Assembly: GCA_022828595.1 (NCBI GenBank)
Contig: JAKGHH010000003.1
Location: 51,759,759 to 51,823,758 of the forward strand
Direction: 5' to 3'
Source: Nelumbo lutea
Lineage: Eukaryota; Streptophyta; Magnoliopsida; Proteales; Nelumbonaceae
Length of the DNA: 64,000 nucleotides
Every line of letters begins with the position of its first letter. Position 1 is the stretch's first letter. A program made the translations under genes and the position numbers. Of this stretch, positions 37,429-49,363 are shown piece after piece. The notes under the pieces are model-generated. The model did not search any database. It was not told the origin of the DNA and was given only the letters and a program-made list of their open reading frames with translations.

Positions 37429-39959
37429 CTAGTAAAAATGTACATGCGTTGCACGTGGCAATATCAAATGATGATGATAATAATAGTTAGCAACCAAATG
37501 ACCTTACTGGTTGAACCATTAACATATTTAATTAGGAAAATGGACTATGATTAAGACATTCATTAATTTTTTTCTTTGTATTTAAGTTATTTCTATATTC
37601 ACTAACAATAATTATTATTTTTCAAACATATTTTTATTTAATATGAAGAATATATAATATTAATGCATGTTCAAAATTTTCTATAAAATTTATAACAATT
37701 TATATTTTTATTTATTATTATTTAATTTATGAGATAATGAAAATTACTTATTTACCAAGAGGAAATGCAATTCCAATATATTGTTTGAATATTGGATTTT
37801 AATATTGTGGTCAAATCAATTATATATATATATATATGTCATATATATATAATATATATGTTATTTATTATTTGTTTATAAATATGTTATTTATATTGCA
37901 TTTTTGTAAACTTCTTATATGTTGAAAATAGTTGAAAAAATACTTATATTTTTTTTATTTTTATTTCAACTATTATATTTTATTTTCCTTTTAATAATTT
38001 ATTATTATTTTTTAAATTAAATCAGATCGTATTAGATTTGGATATCCAACATCTTGATCAGATTCAGATTTGAATCAATATTTATGAGATCCAATCAGAT
38101 CTTTAGGTCGAATCAAATTTAAATATACCTTGATTCAAATCCAATCCGATCTATTTGCATCCCTACTAAACCACTTTCCTACAATGACCTAGCTAATTAA
38201 ATCATTGAACCATTTTGACATGGTTAGTGGGGTCATGTGTTAGACATTAATGCTCTTTATTTTTTACTTTATTTCAAATATGATCTCATCTATTTTCATC
38301 CCTGCCCAACCAATTGCCTACAATGACCTAACTAATTAAATTATTGAACCATTTGATGACATGGTTAGTCGGGTCATGTGTTAGACATTTATGCTATTTA
38401 TTTTTTATCCCATTTCTATCATTAATGAAAATAATTTACATTAATTACACTTTTTTATATGATGAATATATAATATTATAGAATGTACCCAAAATTATTG
38501 ACAAATTTCTATATTTTCTAGAATTTTATGTATTTCTTATTTATTAATAACATCCATTTGACATGGTTAGCTTAATCACTAACCCACCACTTGGATTTAA
38601 AAACCATTTTGCTTTTTCAGTTGATTTTAAATCATGGATTCCATTTTCATCATAGATAAAAGTAATTCTTATTTTCACATTTATTTTTGCTTAATATGGT
38701 GAATATATAACATAGAATTGTATCAAAATGCTTTATACAAATCTTATATTTTTCTTTGACTTTATATATATATATATACACGTATGTATGTATGTATGTA
38801 TGTATGTATGTATGTACGTATGTATATTTAATATTTTTTTCTTAGTTATGACATCATAGGTTGACCCATTTGACCCGGAATATTAGATCATTGACCTACC
38901 TATCATTTAGATATGGAAATGTTTCACTTTCAAAGTGATTTTAAGTTTTGCATTTCATTTATATCATTGATGAAATAATTATTATTTATCATACTTTTTT
39001 TTATTTATATTATTAGTATATAATATTACAAATCTGCCCAAAATTGTTTCATATTTTTTGTACTACTCTATTTAAAAAAATATATTTTTAATTATGCATC
39101 ATGGGTTAATCTATTTGACCTGAAAGATTGAACCACTAACCCATCCCCTAGATAGGAAGATGATTTAATTTCTCATTGGTTTTATGTTGTATGGTTGATG
39201 TCCATCATTAATAAAATTATATCTATTTTATCATAGTTATTTTTTAATATGACAAATATAATAATAGAAACATGTCCATTTTTTTTTCAAAATTTCTTTT
39301 TTTATATTTTTTGTATTTTTTATATTTCTAAATTTGTATTGTTTATTTATGATATCATGAAATTATCCATTTGACTCAAATGGTTGAAATACTTACCCAC
39401 GACCTAGATGCAAAATATGATTTCATTTCTAGGTTTATTTTAAAAATATAAAATTTCATTCCATTAATAATTATTGTGTATGGATTTATTAATGGAATTT
39501 AATGATGATAAATAAAAGTATTTTTTATATTTCTAAATTTGTATTATTTATTTATGACATCATGGAATTATCCATTTGACTCAAATGGTTGAATTACTTA
39601 CCCACCACCTAGATGAAAAATATGATTTCATTTCTATGTTTATTTTAAGAATATAAAATTCCACTCTATTAATTAACTATTGTGTATGGAATTATAGATT
39701 TATTAGTGGAATTTAATGATGATAAACAAAAGTATAAATATTGGATTCAATGAGAGAGAATGTGAATTATTTAATGACTTAAATGTGAAGGTTAATGAGA
39801 GGTAATTGAATGTAATTAATGGTATTCTTTTAATTACATTTTCTGTCCTTTCAATGGAGATGAACTAAATTCAAGAAGAGGGGTATTTCAGTAAAGAAAA
39901 ATTTCAGAAGCCAATACCTCCCCATTCACACTTTTATAAATAGTATAGATATAGATTGA
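37429..39959 (-). mobile_element. Non-autonomous Helitron, 2531 bp
   Basis: On the minus strand it starts TCAATCTATATCTATACT (39959) and ends TTTTTACTAG (37429). An ACGTGC-AAC-GCATGT hairpin lies about 10 nt inside the CTAG end. The junctions are A|TC...CTAG|T with no target-site duplication, as for Helitrons. The paralogous arm A reads TATACATGCC continuous with its own upstream sequence at 34318, giving the uninterrupted site. No Rep/helicase frame exists. The interior consists of degenerate repeats and a (TATG)n tract (38783-38825). Confidence 0.88.
38205..39690. repeat. Degenerate 0.2-0.3 kb repeats inside the Helitron
   Basis: A block with CCATTTGACATGGTTAG or CCATTTGACTCAAATGGTTG, followed by ACCCACCACCTAGAT, recurs at about 38217, 38352, 38557, 38867, 39112, 39370 and 39575. 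The last two copies are nearly identical to each other (205-bp spacing), the others strongly diverged. Confidence 0.75.
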
Positions 39960-40539
39960 TATACATGCCCTTAATTGTTATTCTGAAAAATTCTGGATTA
40001 GCCGGGCCTATGTACTTATATAAATCCATTGCTTCACATAGAGATATGCATGTATATTGCAGCATTGTTGATTGGATCTTATCGAATTGGATTAGGGTCA
40101 ATCTATGTTTCCACAAAGTCCAAATTCAGATGATCAACTTAATCTAATAAGATCTCAGGTTTGAAGTTGGATAATGATGATGTCTACATCTATAATCTCA
40201 TTACAAGAAACAAAAAAGTTCCAAATAATGATTGAGAATTTAGGTTGTGTTGGGTATCATTGATATTTCAATTTGAAACGTATTGGATCGACTAAAATGC
40301 TTCAGATAAAAACGACAATTATATTGATCAATCCAAAATGTTTCAGATCAAAACAGAAAAACAACCATAATAGGTTATGCTGCTGTACTTATACCTATTT
40401 TTTTATGCTCATCCCCCAAACTCATAACCCTCAATGCTGGTGCAGGTGGAATTTGATCCTAAATCACCGTTATAACCAACCTGAGACCCTACTAACCAGC
40501 CAGTTGGCATCCTCTGGTTGTGCTACTGTATTTTGCCTA

Positions 40540-40745
40540 TGGTGAAGGTTGAGTTCAAATCAGCCCCCCATAAGATTGTCCCCCACAACGTCTTACAGCA
40601 CATCTCCACCGTTTAATGAGAGCATTTCCCGATAATAATACCATCATTTTAAGGATTATTATCGAAAGATGTTCCCAATACACGGCGACCGGCATAAATG
40701 TGCTGTGGAATATTGTTTGGGATAATCTTGTCGGGGGCTGATTTG
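40540..40745. mobile_element. Mutator-type MITE, arm B copy
   Basis: Counterpart of 34924-35102: TGGTGAAGG then GAGTTCAAATCAGCCCCCC on the left, GGGGGCTGATTTGGTG on the right. The right target-site copy has decayed. Confidence 0.75.
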
Positions 40746-41094
40746 GTGTTGCCTTTCCAAGAAGGAATAAAATATTGGATTATTAAAAAATTTCAACTAA
40801 TGTTTGGTACAACCGACAACGGAGCTTGTCTATTTATATAATTTCAAAGGAGTGGCAAGTGCTCCTTTCCCATTATATATCCTTTTAGTTGGTACATTGA
40901 TGAAGCTGAGCCAGCATCATTGGCCTAAATGTGAGGACGACAATTTGTGTACGAAAGAAATAAACAAAATCAGAAGTGGGTTAGCCTACTGAAAGTATAA
41001 ACTATTTTTTTTTTTATTCTTTGAAAAGACAAACGATTCCTCGTGGAAAAATTACTCTGACAACAAAAGATTTCCTTATATAGAAGGTTACATC

Positions 41095-41958
41095 ATTCAT
41101 CTCTTTTTGACAGATTACTAGCTGTCCCTTGCAAGCCGTGTAGGCTAGGATGTGAGCTGCGCTGCTAGGTTTGAGCTTTTATTTACATGATTGATAGAGA
41201 AGTTTTGAAAAGTAGACAGAATATTTCTAATACAGATTACAGAAGCAGTGCTGTGTTTCTAGCCAGTATGAGGTCTTCATATTACTATTCAAAGCAGTTA
41301 CTAGCTGTAGAGAGTCTGAAGAGATAATTAGCTTTTGGATTCCTTCTCTTTGGGCTGCTTCCAGGCCATCTATAAGAGCTTGAATTTCTGTATCGTAACC
41401 ACATACTGCCCAACAAGGTCTCCCTGCATGACCTGTGTTAACATCATAAGAGCCATCAAAATGCAAGTGAGGCGTTGAGGTTGGAGGTAGATTCTGGTTG
41501 TTCCCTGTACTGACATTAATTTGCCTGGCATTGTGGTTGGTTTTGTGGACTAATGTAAGACTGAGCTTTCTTGATAATGTCCATTAATGGTGAATATTTT
41601 TTGCTTTGAAAGGTCGCCTTGTTCCTAGCGGCCCAGATCATGTACAAGAGGATACAAAACTTTGCCACGTAGTTGGATATTGTTGTTTTATCCAAGTGAA
41701 TTTTCAAGTATTTCACCCATTGCGAAATGAAGACATGTGGAGGTTTGTTTTCAGCTAACTCGGGGTTGATACCCACTTGACTCTCATACCATATTGCTCT
41801 TGTGAAAGGACAAGAAAAAAAGAGGTGAGTACTCGTTTCTATGTTTTGTTTGCAGAAAATGTAGAGAAGATCATCCTCCTTGAGCCATTGCTTACACTTG
41901 TCTTCTTTGTTAGCAGTCCCTCCCATAGGAGTTTCCATGTCAACAAAATACAATGGTA
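41095..41958 (-). pseudogene. LINE ORF2 C-terminal remnant (RT zinc-binding and RNase H-like domains)
   Basis: Minus-strand frames 41953-41516 and 41466-41227. The first has the zinc-binding core CKQ..., then HLFFSCPFTRAIWYESQ and a tail IWAARNKATF typical of plant L1-type ORF2. The second begins HFDGSYD and holds the RNase H acidic residues in TEIQALIDGLEAA and IISSDSLQL. An in-frame stop separates them, the RNase H domain lacks part of its first strands, and the end is lost. Upstream coding sequence continues on the other side of the Copia insertion, at 46640-46760 (see there). Non-functional remnant. Confidence 0.85.
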
Positions 41959-43333
41959 TGGTAGTTGGGGAAGATGGGGTCAGTGTAACTTAGGAGGAGA
42001 AGCTCTGAGGCGCGTCTGAAGACACTGTCTTTAGAACGTTATTTGCCCCCACTCAGTTTTACTGAGTTTGCTGTTGGGTTACAGGCAAATTCGTTCCCAG
42101 GATACAACAGAGCCTTGGTCGAAAATCTACAACCAGCAAAGTTGAAGAGTCTCCAAAGAAACATTCTGTGAGACTGTAGCAGACCGGACTGAGAGAGAGA
42201 GATAGTGAATTTCGAAATTGTGTTTTTGGAGTCTGATTCATGCTCCTTAAATAACTTGTGAAGAGGTATGAGGAAAAGGTAGGTGCTGGTTTAGAGAAGG
42301 CACCTTGAACAGTCACAATTTCAACCATTGTGACTGTTTAAAAAGTTGTTAACAGTTGGTGACTGTTAACTTTGAATTGTGCCTCTTGATCACACCCGAT
42401 CGAATCATGACCGTTGATCTCATCAATGGTGATCAACGGTCATCAACGTACCAAAACCAGAGCCGCCCATCGCAAGCCACGCGGGTGCGCGCGAAGTGCG
42501 AGCAAAGTGCACCTCTAAAGCGCCTCATTGCGCCACACACACGCACACGCACGTTGCGCGGTATCGAATCCCCATACTCTCCTCTACTAATTCTAAGGAG
42601 TGTAAATCAGCTCCTATTGAAATATTGAAAACAAAACTTATAATTTTCCTATGTGGGACAAGTTCAAAACTGAGTTTTTGTAAGAGAAAAACTGATTTTT
42701 TCAAACAAGTGTACAGGTGCAATTTCTCATGTAATTGACCAATCAAATCCATTGGATTTAATCTCTTATGAGATTAAAATCCAACAATCCCCCACATTGA
42801 TTGATCAATTACATAGTTCTCTCTCAATCCAAACTACTATGACACAGTTATGCATACAAAAGGTGTTTATCAACTTAAACCTCTTGTTAGTATAGTTATA
42901 TCAGAGCCTTGTCAAAGTTATTGGTGGTAAGACCTTAAATCAACTACTCTCAAGACAGACCGGAGACACTTATACACATAAAAATGTTCAGTCTCTGCAA
43001 GAGTTTCAAATTTTGCTCAGCACTGTTATGGCCATGTGCTTCTTTCCTGGTTTCATGAACAATCCCGAGAGCAAACCCAAACCCTCATGAGAAGCGGCAC
43101 CACTTCTATGTTCACATAGGTGAAGTTCCACTATGTGCTCCGTTATTTGACACATTTCAGAACTTCATTAAGAGTTTATCTCAACCTCTCATCATAACGG
43201 ACAACACTGTTTATGTTGTGATGGGAAATTTCTCAATGTCAGTGCTAACAATCACATTGCTGTAACTTGTTGTTACCCATTAAACCCAATACTGATGGCT
43301 TTTCAGTTCAGGTTGGGTTACCATTACAGGTGA

Positions 43334-44385
43334 CTAAGTAAAGGGTTTTAATCCCATCTCTTTGGTTGTCATTCTTACCAATTCTCTGGCTAAACCCTTG
43401 GTAAGAGGATCAACCAAGTTTTTACTTGACCTCACATAGGTTATAGTGATGACTCCATCTTGAATCAATTGCCTAACAAATTCATGTCTCTGACTTATAT
43501 GTCTGGACTTACCATTGTAGGTACCACTATAGGCCCTTGACAGAGTTGCCTCACTATCACAGTAAATGGAAATTGGAGGCATAGGACTAAGCCAAAGTTT
43601 TATATCCAATAATAAATTCCTAATCCATTCAGCCTCTTTTCCAGCAGCCACTAAGGCTATGAATTCGGATTCCATGGTCGAGTGAAATATACAAGTTTGT
43701 CTCTTGGATGCCCAAGAGATCGCACCCCCACCAAGGACAAAAATCCATCCAGATGTGGACTTGTTATCTCCATTACCGGTAATCCAACTTACATCAGTGT
43801 ACCCTTCTAGTACAGCTGGATAATCACAATAAAACAGCCAAGTTCCAGGGTTCTCTTGAGATACCCAAGAACTCTCCCAATTGCCTTCTAGTGCTCTACA
43901 TCGGGATTACTTGTAAACCGACTGAGTTTACTTACTGCAAATGCAATATCAGGTCTGGTACAAAGCATAGCATACATCAAGCTCCCTACTACACTAGCAT
44001 ACTCAGGTTGTGCAATTGCTCTACCCGTATTTTTTACTAGTTTTATACTAGAATCATATGGGGTGCTATATTCTTTAAAACCTAAATGCTTAAATTTCTC
44101 AAGTACTTTCTCAATATAATGTGATTGGCTTAGTGCATAGCCCCTACTATGCTTTTTAACTTTTATTCCCAAGATGATATCTACTTCTCCTAAATCTTTC
44201 ATCTTGAAAACAGAGGATAAATAGTTTTTAGTTTCATTTACGCCAACCATATTTGTACCCCCAATAAGCATATCATCCACATAAAGACACACAATTACTC
44301 CATAATTTTTAGTGAATTTTGAGTAGATGCATCTATCAACACTATTATGTTTAAAACCAAAAGCTAGAATGCAAGTAATCAAATT
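43334..44385 (-). pseudogene. Copia reverse transcriptase (C-terminal half) and RNase H
   Basis: 44382-43888 carries the catalytic box CLYVDDMLIGG and DLGEVDIILGIKV, then GSLMYAMLCTRPDIAFAV. After a frameshift, 43675-43334 gives the RNase H part with [26 protein letters not shown] and the C-terminal [12 protein letters not shown]. The piece between the two frames (43887-43676) has the expected [20 protein letters not shown] sequence in a third frame. At least two frameshifts. Confidence 0.9.
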
Positions 44386-45341
44386 TCTTAGCCATTTTAG
44401 ATTTTACACATATTTCACGTTTTCCAGTTGATTCATTACTGTAAGCAATTATACCTAGTTTGCTCATGTTCTTTATGGATTTAAAATTCAAGTGTGCTAA
44501 TCTATCATGCCATAAAGAGAAAGAATCAACAATATAGGCAGAAACTTTTCCTTCATTAATACTTAATTTGAACATACCATTACAACCATATCCCTTTCCA
44601 ACAAACATCCCATTCTTGGATATGATTAGTTTGTCGGATTCAAAGACAACTTTGAACCCCCTCTTAAAAACAAGATTTACTGAGACCAAGTTCTTTTTAA
44701 TGTTAGGAACATGGAGAACATTCAGGAGAGTTAGTGTCTTTCTGGAGGTGAAGTTCAACTCTACGTTGCCTCTTCCAGCAACCTTGGCACATGTTTGGTT
44801 TCCCATCTGTACCTCCTGGCCATCAGTCACTTCTTCATACGTCTTGAATAAGGACTTGTCCTTACAAACATGGACTGTGGCGCCTGAATCAAACCACCAT
44901 CCAGAAGACGATTCTGCCATGTTGACTTCAGTAATCATGGCCACGAGATTGTCTTCTACCATGTTTGCAGACTTGGTTCTACCTTTCCGATATCGGCAGA
45001 CTCGAGCATAATGCCCATTCTTTCCACAAACATAATAGGATCCTTTCTTATTGTTGCTCTTTTTGAAGTTCCCATCATTCTTCTTTACTTGTAATGCAAG
45101 GTTAGTCTTCTTCGATCCGTTTTCCACAAAATTTACCTTAGATTTCAGCATACCGGTCAGGGTCTTATCCCTACTGTCTCTAATTCGAGACTCTTCTTCA
45201 ATACGAAGGTGTTGCTGAATTTGCTCCAAGGTAAGTTCTTCAGCCTTGTGCAGAAGCTTCTTCCTGTAATCCTTCCAAGAGGGTGGAAGTTTGACAATGA
45301 TTGCTCCCACTTGGAAAGATTCAGGAAGGATGATGTTAAGG
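44351..45341 (-). pseudogene. Copia gag end, protease and pre-integrase, then a deletion
   Basis: Same frame as the gag piece upstream. In order: LPPSWKDYRKKLLH, a zinc knuckle YYVCGKNGHYARVC in which the usual first Cys is Tyr, the protease site WWFDSGATVHVC, the LLNVLHVPN block, and the pre-integrase motif LWHDRLAHLNFKSI. After CVKSKMAKK the sequence jumps straight into reverse-transcriptase DNA in another frame, so the integrase core and the first half of RT are missing. The zinc knuckle change and the deletion make it inactive. Confidence 0.9.
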
Positions 45342-45343
45342 GA

Positions 45344-45826
45344 TCAAATTTTATTGACTATCACCTGTAGTTCATGAACCTGCTCCAGTATAGGTTTATG
45401 GTCGTTCGTGGTGATGTCAAAGTATTCTGCAATAAGATACTTATTCGTACCTGCTTCTTGCACCTTGTATTTGAATTCCAGTGCCTTCCAGATTTCTTTT
45501 GGAGATGCAAGTTCCGTGTAGAAGTTGTAGAGTCGGTCTGATAAGGCATTCAGAATGTGTCCTTGGCACAAAAGTGAGTCCTCTTCCCGTTTTGCTCTTT
45601 CCTTCTTTAGTTTCCCAGAGTCTTTGTCAGTGGATTCAGGAAGTGATTGCAGATTCGGGTCTAACAGATAGTATAACTTTAGTGTGGTCAGAAAGAAGAT
45701 CATCTTGTCTTGCCATCGGCTGAAATTTGCTCCATCGAACTGGTCTAGTCGAACAAGATCTTGGTTCATCATTTTGATCGAAGTCATGCTTGCTTCCGCC
45801 TCCATTGCAGAATAACGTTCTAAAAT
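45344..45826 (-). pseudogene. Copia gag, N-terminal part
   Basis: Open from the LTR edge; the likely start is the Met of MEAEASMTSIKMMN at about 45805. Contains RLDQFDGANFSRWQDKM, LCQGHILNALSDRLYNFY and IWKALEFKYK, the conserved Copia gag (UBN2-type) pattern. It stops at an in-frame TGA (45346-45344) after IVNKI. Downstream, the same frame resumes with LPESFQVGAIIVKLPPSW, so the TGA is a nonsense mutation, not the natural end. Confidence 0.88.
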
Positions 45827-46639
45827 TGTTGGGGAAGATGGGGTCACTATAACTTAGGAGGAGAAGCTCTGAGGCGCGTCTGAAGACACTGTCTTTAGAA
45901 TGTTATTTGCCCCCACTCAGTTTTACTGAGTTTGCTGTTGGGTTACAGGCAAATTCATTCCCAGGATACAACAGAGCCTTGGGCGAGAATCTGCAACCAG
46001 CAAAGTTGAAGAGTCTCCAAAGAAACCTTCTGTGAGACTGTAGCAGACCGGACAGAGAGAGAGAGAGAGATAGTGAATTTCGAAATTGTGTTTTTGGAGT
46101 CTGATTCATGCTCCTTAAATAACTTGTGAAGAGGTATGAGGAAAAGGTAGGTGTTGGTTTAGAGAAGGCACCTTGAACAGTCACAATTTCAACCATTGTG
46201 ACTGTTTAAAAAGTTGTTAACAATTGGTGACTGTTAACTTTGAATTGTGCCTCTTAATCACACCCGATCAAATCGTGACCGTTGATCTCATCAATGGTCA
46301 TCAACGTACCAAAACCAGAGCCGCCCATCGCAAGCCACGCGGGTGCGCGTGAAGTGCGAGCAAAGTGCACCTCTAAAGCGCCTCATTGCGCCAGACACGC
46401 GCGCACACACGTGCACGCACATTGCGCGGTATCGAATCCCCATACTCTCCTCTACTAATTCTAAGGTGTGTAAATCAGCTCCTATTGAAATATTGAAAAC
46501 AAAACTTATAATTTTCCAATGTGTGACAAGTTCAAAACTGGGTTTTTGTAAGAGAAAAACTGATTTTTTCAAACAAGTGTACAGGTGACCAATCAAACCC
46601 ATTAGATTTAATCTCTTATGAGATTAAAATCCAATGGTA

Positions 46640-46760
46640 TTTTGAGGGTCTAGAGTATTGACCATCTCAAGTGGGGAGTGGATGATGAAGAATTCGTGGA
46701 GAGGAAAGCTTGATATTGCTGATTTAACTGTGTAAACTCCACTGCTGTTTGTTCTCTAGA
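46640..46760 (-). pseudogene. LINE remnant continuing across the Copia insertion
   Basis: Minus-strand reading from 46756 gives RTNSSGVYTVKSA, the G-x-Y-S/T-V-K-S-A motif that precedes the zinc-binding domain in plant LINE ORF2. Reading on to 46640 and skipping the Copia element leads into LLTWKLLWEGLLT at 41940, matching the usual order. This shows the Copia landed inside LINE coding sequence. Confidence 0.75.
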
Positions 46761-46761
46761 T

Positions 46762-47890
46762 TAGAGTGTCTCGAATTGAGTTGAGGACACTAGAAGAAGT
46801 GAAGATGGCATTGTTTTCTATAGGCCCTCTGAAAGCTCCGGGCCATGATGGAGTAGATGCTCTTTTTGACCATAGGAGCTGGTCAGTGGTGGGGATAGAG
46901 ATGATGAATTTTGTTCAAAGTGTCTTTGAATTGAAAATCCAGGTATTATTGAAACTGTGAATGATACCACATTGTTTTAATTCCAAAAAAAAGGCAATGT
47001 TGAAAGTGTTAATGATCCAGGCCAAGATTATAGCACTTGGATTAATAGAGTCAGTCCTATCTTTCCAGAATGCATTTGTACCTGGAAGGCAGGCAGATAC
47101 GTGACGATAGAGTAGTCCTATCTTCAGAAGCTGTTCACACCATGAGAAGAATGAAAGGTAGGCAAGGTAGGATTTATCAAAAGCATATACGACAGGGTAG
47201 AGTGGAGTGAGCTTAGAGAAACGAGCTAGGTTTCAATTCTCGCTTTTGTTCTCTGATCCACGCATGCTTGTATCTCTACTGCGAACTATTCAATATTAAT
47301 GAGTGGAAATTTCAAACCAGAAAGATGGAGGTCTACGTCAAGGACTCAAGGATGCCCTCTCTCCCCTTACTATGGACCTTCTTTCTCGACTCCTACAGAG
47401 TGAATCATCTTAATTATATATGTTCGCAGATGACATCTTACTATTTGGAAAAAGCTTTTGTCTCTGAAATTGCCACTATGATGCTTATTATTTAATTCTG
47501 AGTTTGGTAGTCGGTCAGGACAACAAATTAACATCTCCAAGTCGTCTATTTGAAGGAAACGATTGGACATTGCAAATTCTGCCGGGATCTCTCTCATGAG
47601 AAACACCGACACATACTTAGTCGATCCTGTGCTCTTGCAAGTTGGACGGCTTCACACGTCGCAATTTGTGTTGGATAAATGTAAGGCAAATTAAGCTGGC
47701 CTCATGGAAAGCCTCATGCCTATCTCATTCTGGTCGTGAAGTGCTTATCAAATCTATTCTCTCCACCATTCCAGCCTATTACGTACATGGCTACTCACAC
47801 TCTCCCCCACAATATTTGCTTGAAGCTGAATGCAATTTCTAGGGATTTTTGGTGGGCAGAATTTCATGAAAAAGAAAGATCAAAGGTAAA
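46762..47890 (+). pseudogene. LINE reverse transcriptase remnant, inverted relative to the C-terminal piece
   Basis: Plus strand, several frames: LRTLEEVKMALFSIGPLKAPGHDG (46780-46855), FQNAFVPGRQ (about 47065), GGLRQG...LSP (about 47330-47368), the catalytic FADDILLFG (about 47422-47448), and SWKASCLSHSGREVLIKS then IPAYYVHG (about 47700-47795). The order and motifs are those of an L1-type RT. Many stops and frameshifts and some missing segments. It adjoins the minus-strand LINE piece head to head at about 46760. Confidence 0.88.
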
Positions 47891-49363
47891 GCTGCAGCTT
47901 TAAATTTGTTTTTAGTTTTCATAAAGTTTGTATTGTTTTTTTTATATAGAAATTAATCTCAATAGTAACTGCATGGGTATGTATTTTGGACATTTTATGC
48001 TTTTCTTTAGAGGATTCTAACAAAAGGTCTACTTGCAATTGTATTAAAAAGTTCAGGGGAGGTGATTGCAATTACCCAACTTTAGGGATGTTTTTACAAT
48101 GGTCCAAAACTTCAAGGGAGGTTTTAGCAATTTGCCCTAAAAAAGAGTGTTCTTCTTTGTGTTAATAGTAGGTATAAAATTCAAGGGGTTGCCCTAGTTG
48201 TAAAGATTGGAAGGAGTAATTAGATTCAAAACCAAAAAAAAAAAAAAAAAAAAAAAAAATCAAGATTTAGAGCCATTGCTTCCAAATACTTGAAACCGAC
48301 CCCCACCTAGGCTGGTTCTAGGGTTTAGGGGTTTACCCTACCCAAATTGACCGATGAACTGGCCTTGGTGGAACCAACCTTGGAAATAGACTTACCTTTA
48401 AATTAACCCCAAAATAATTTTAAGGATTTGAATATTTGAGCCCAAGCACACATGGTTACAAGAGCCATGGCCTCACTTGACCATCGAGTTACTTAAGCGA
48501 TTTGATAATTTATTTTTATTTTAATATTTATATGTGTATAATAAATAATATAAAAGGTAGTATTTACAAAATTTAAATCATAATGACAAATTTTCAACCA
48601 TATATTAATATATTATGATAATTTACATTAATTGTTATGCAAAAATGTTTAGAGACCAAGATTTGCATCGAAAATAAGAGGGAATTTTATTTTCAACAAA
48701 CTAAAGTAAAATTTGCTTTCCTTATTGGTCGAAGTAAACAGGTATACCTATTGCATTGATTTCGAATATTTTTTCTGATCCCTCTTCAGTAGTTCGAGAG
48801 AGAAGACACTGGTTCTGAGCTACGATAGAGGTCTGGCTTTGATTTCAATTTCCTCTTTGAGAGTTCAAGAGTTTGATTTCCTGTTTGAGAGTTCAATTTC
48901 CTTTTTGATTTATCTATTGAACTCTTATTTTGACTTCTTTTCATTTCCAAGTCACTTCCCTCGTCAGAATAAATCTCTTATTCTTATTTCGATCTCAGCC
49001 TTTCTCATCACAAATAGACTCAAATATGAGCCTAGAACTTTAACATCGTGGTTCCATTCTCAATGGTAAGTCCTATTAGATTTGCTTCATGTGTTTCCGA
49101 TTTGGAAGTATAGCCACTAATGTTCTACTATTGTGGTTCTTCTTTTTTTCATGTTCATGTTCATGTTCATTTCTCCAAATCGGGTTTCCCTTCATTGCAT
49201 TTGCACTTCCAATGGTAATATTTTACCTCAAATTTGTATTTGTTCTCAAACCTACCATTCATTGTATCTGAGAATGCATTTTTTATATTTTTAGGTCACA
49301 TACACTATCGGAAATGATTTCTCTTTCTTCCTTTCATGCTACCATGGCTGTAGATCTAATACT
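47891..49363. other. Intergenic with a possible Mutator-end fragment
   Basis: Around 48030-48140 the phrases AAGTTCAGGGGAGGTGATTGC, AACTTTAGGGATGTTTTTAC and AGGTTTTAGCAATTTGCCC resemble the TIR of the element at 12434-13905. A poly-A run lies at 48235-48260. Plus-strand frames near 48839-49271 show no family signature. Confidence 0.5.

Larger units (their letters stand above)
35345..41085. repeat. Arm B of the segmental duplication
   Basis: Corresponds to arm A block by block until a 2.5-kb Helitron interrupts it at 37429-39959. Similarity ends at 41085 (TTCCTTATATA), where the LINE remnant begins. Numerous substitutions and small gaps separate the arms, so the duplication is not very recent. 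No gene recognised. Confidence 0.9.
41964..46634 (-). mobile_element. Defective Copia LTR retrotransposon inserted in the LINE
   Basis: LTRs are 41964-42786 (823 bp) and 45827-46634 (808 bp). Internal ends are canonical (TGTTGG...CCAACA) and the outer ends have lost one or two bases. TGGTA flanks it (41959-41963 and 46635-46639). Transcription is minus, so the right LTR is the 5' one. A polypurine tract GTGGGGGAT abuts the 3' LTR (42795-42787). No canonical initiator-Met primer-binding site follows the 5' LTR. The LTRs are very similar; the 5' LTR lacks about 18 bp near its start and a few more inside. Much of pol is deleted. Confidence 0.92.

Noticed and set aside
42059..42752. Frames in the LTRs of the first Copia element (also 45903-46602)
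   Set aside because: The same non-coding LTR sequence gives the same frames twice; they differ where the LTRs have indels.
44568..45723. Plus-strand frames opposite the first Copia element
   Set aside because: The minus strand carries recognisable gag and protease motifs; the plus frames are shadows.
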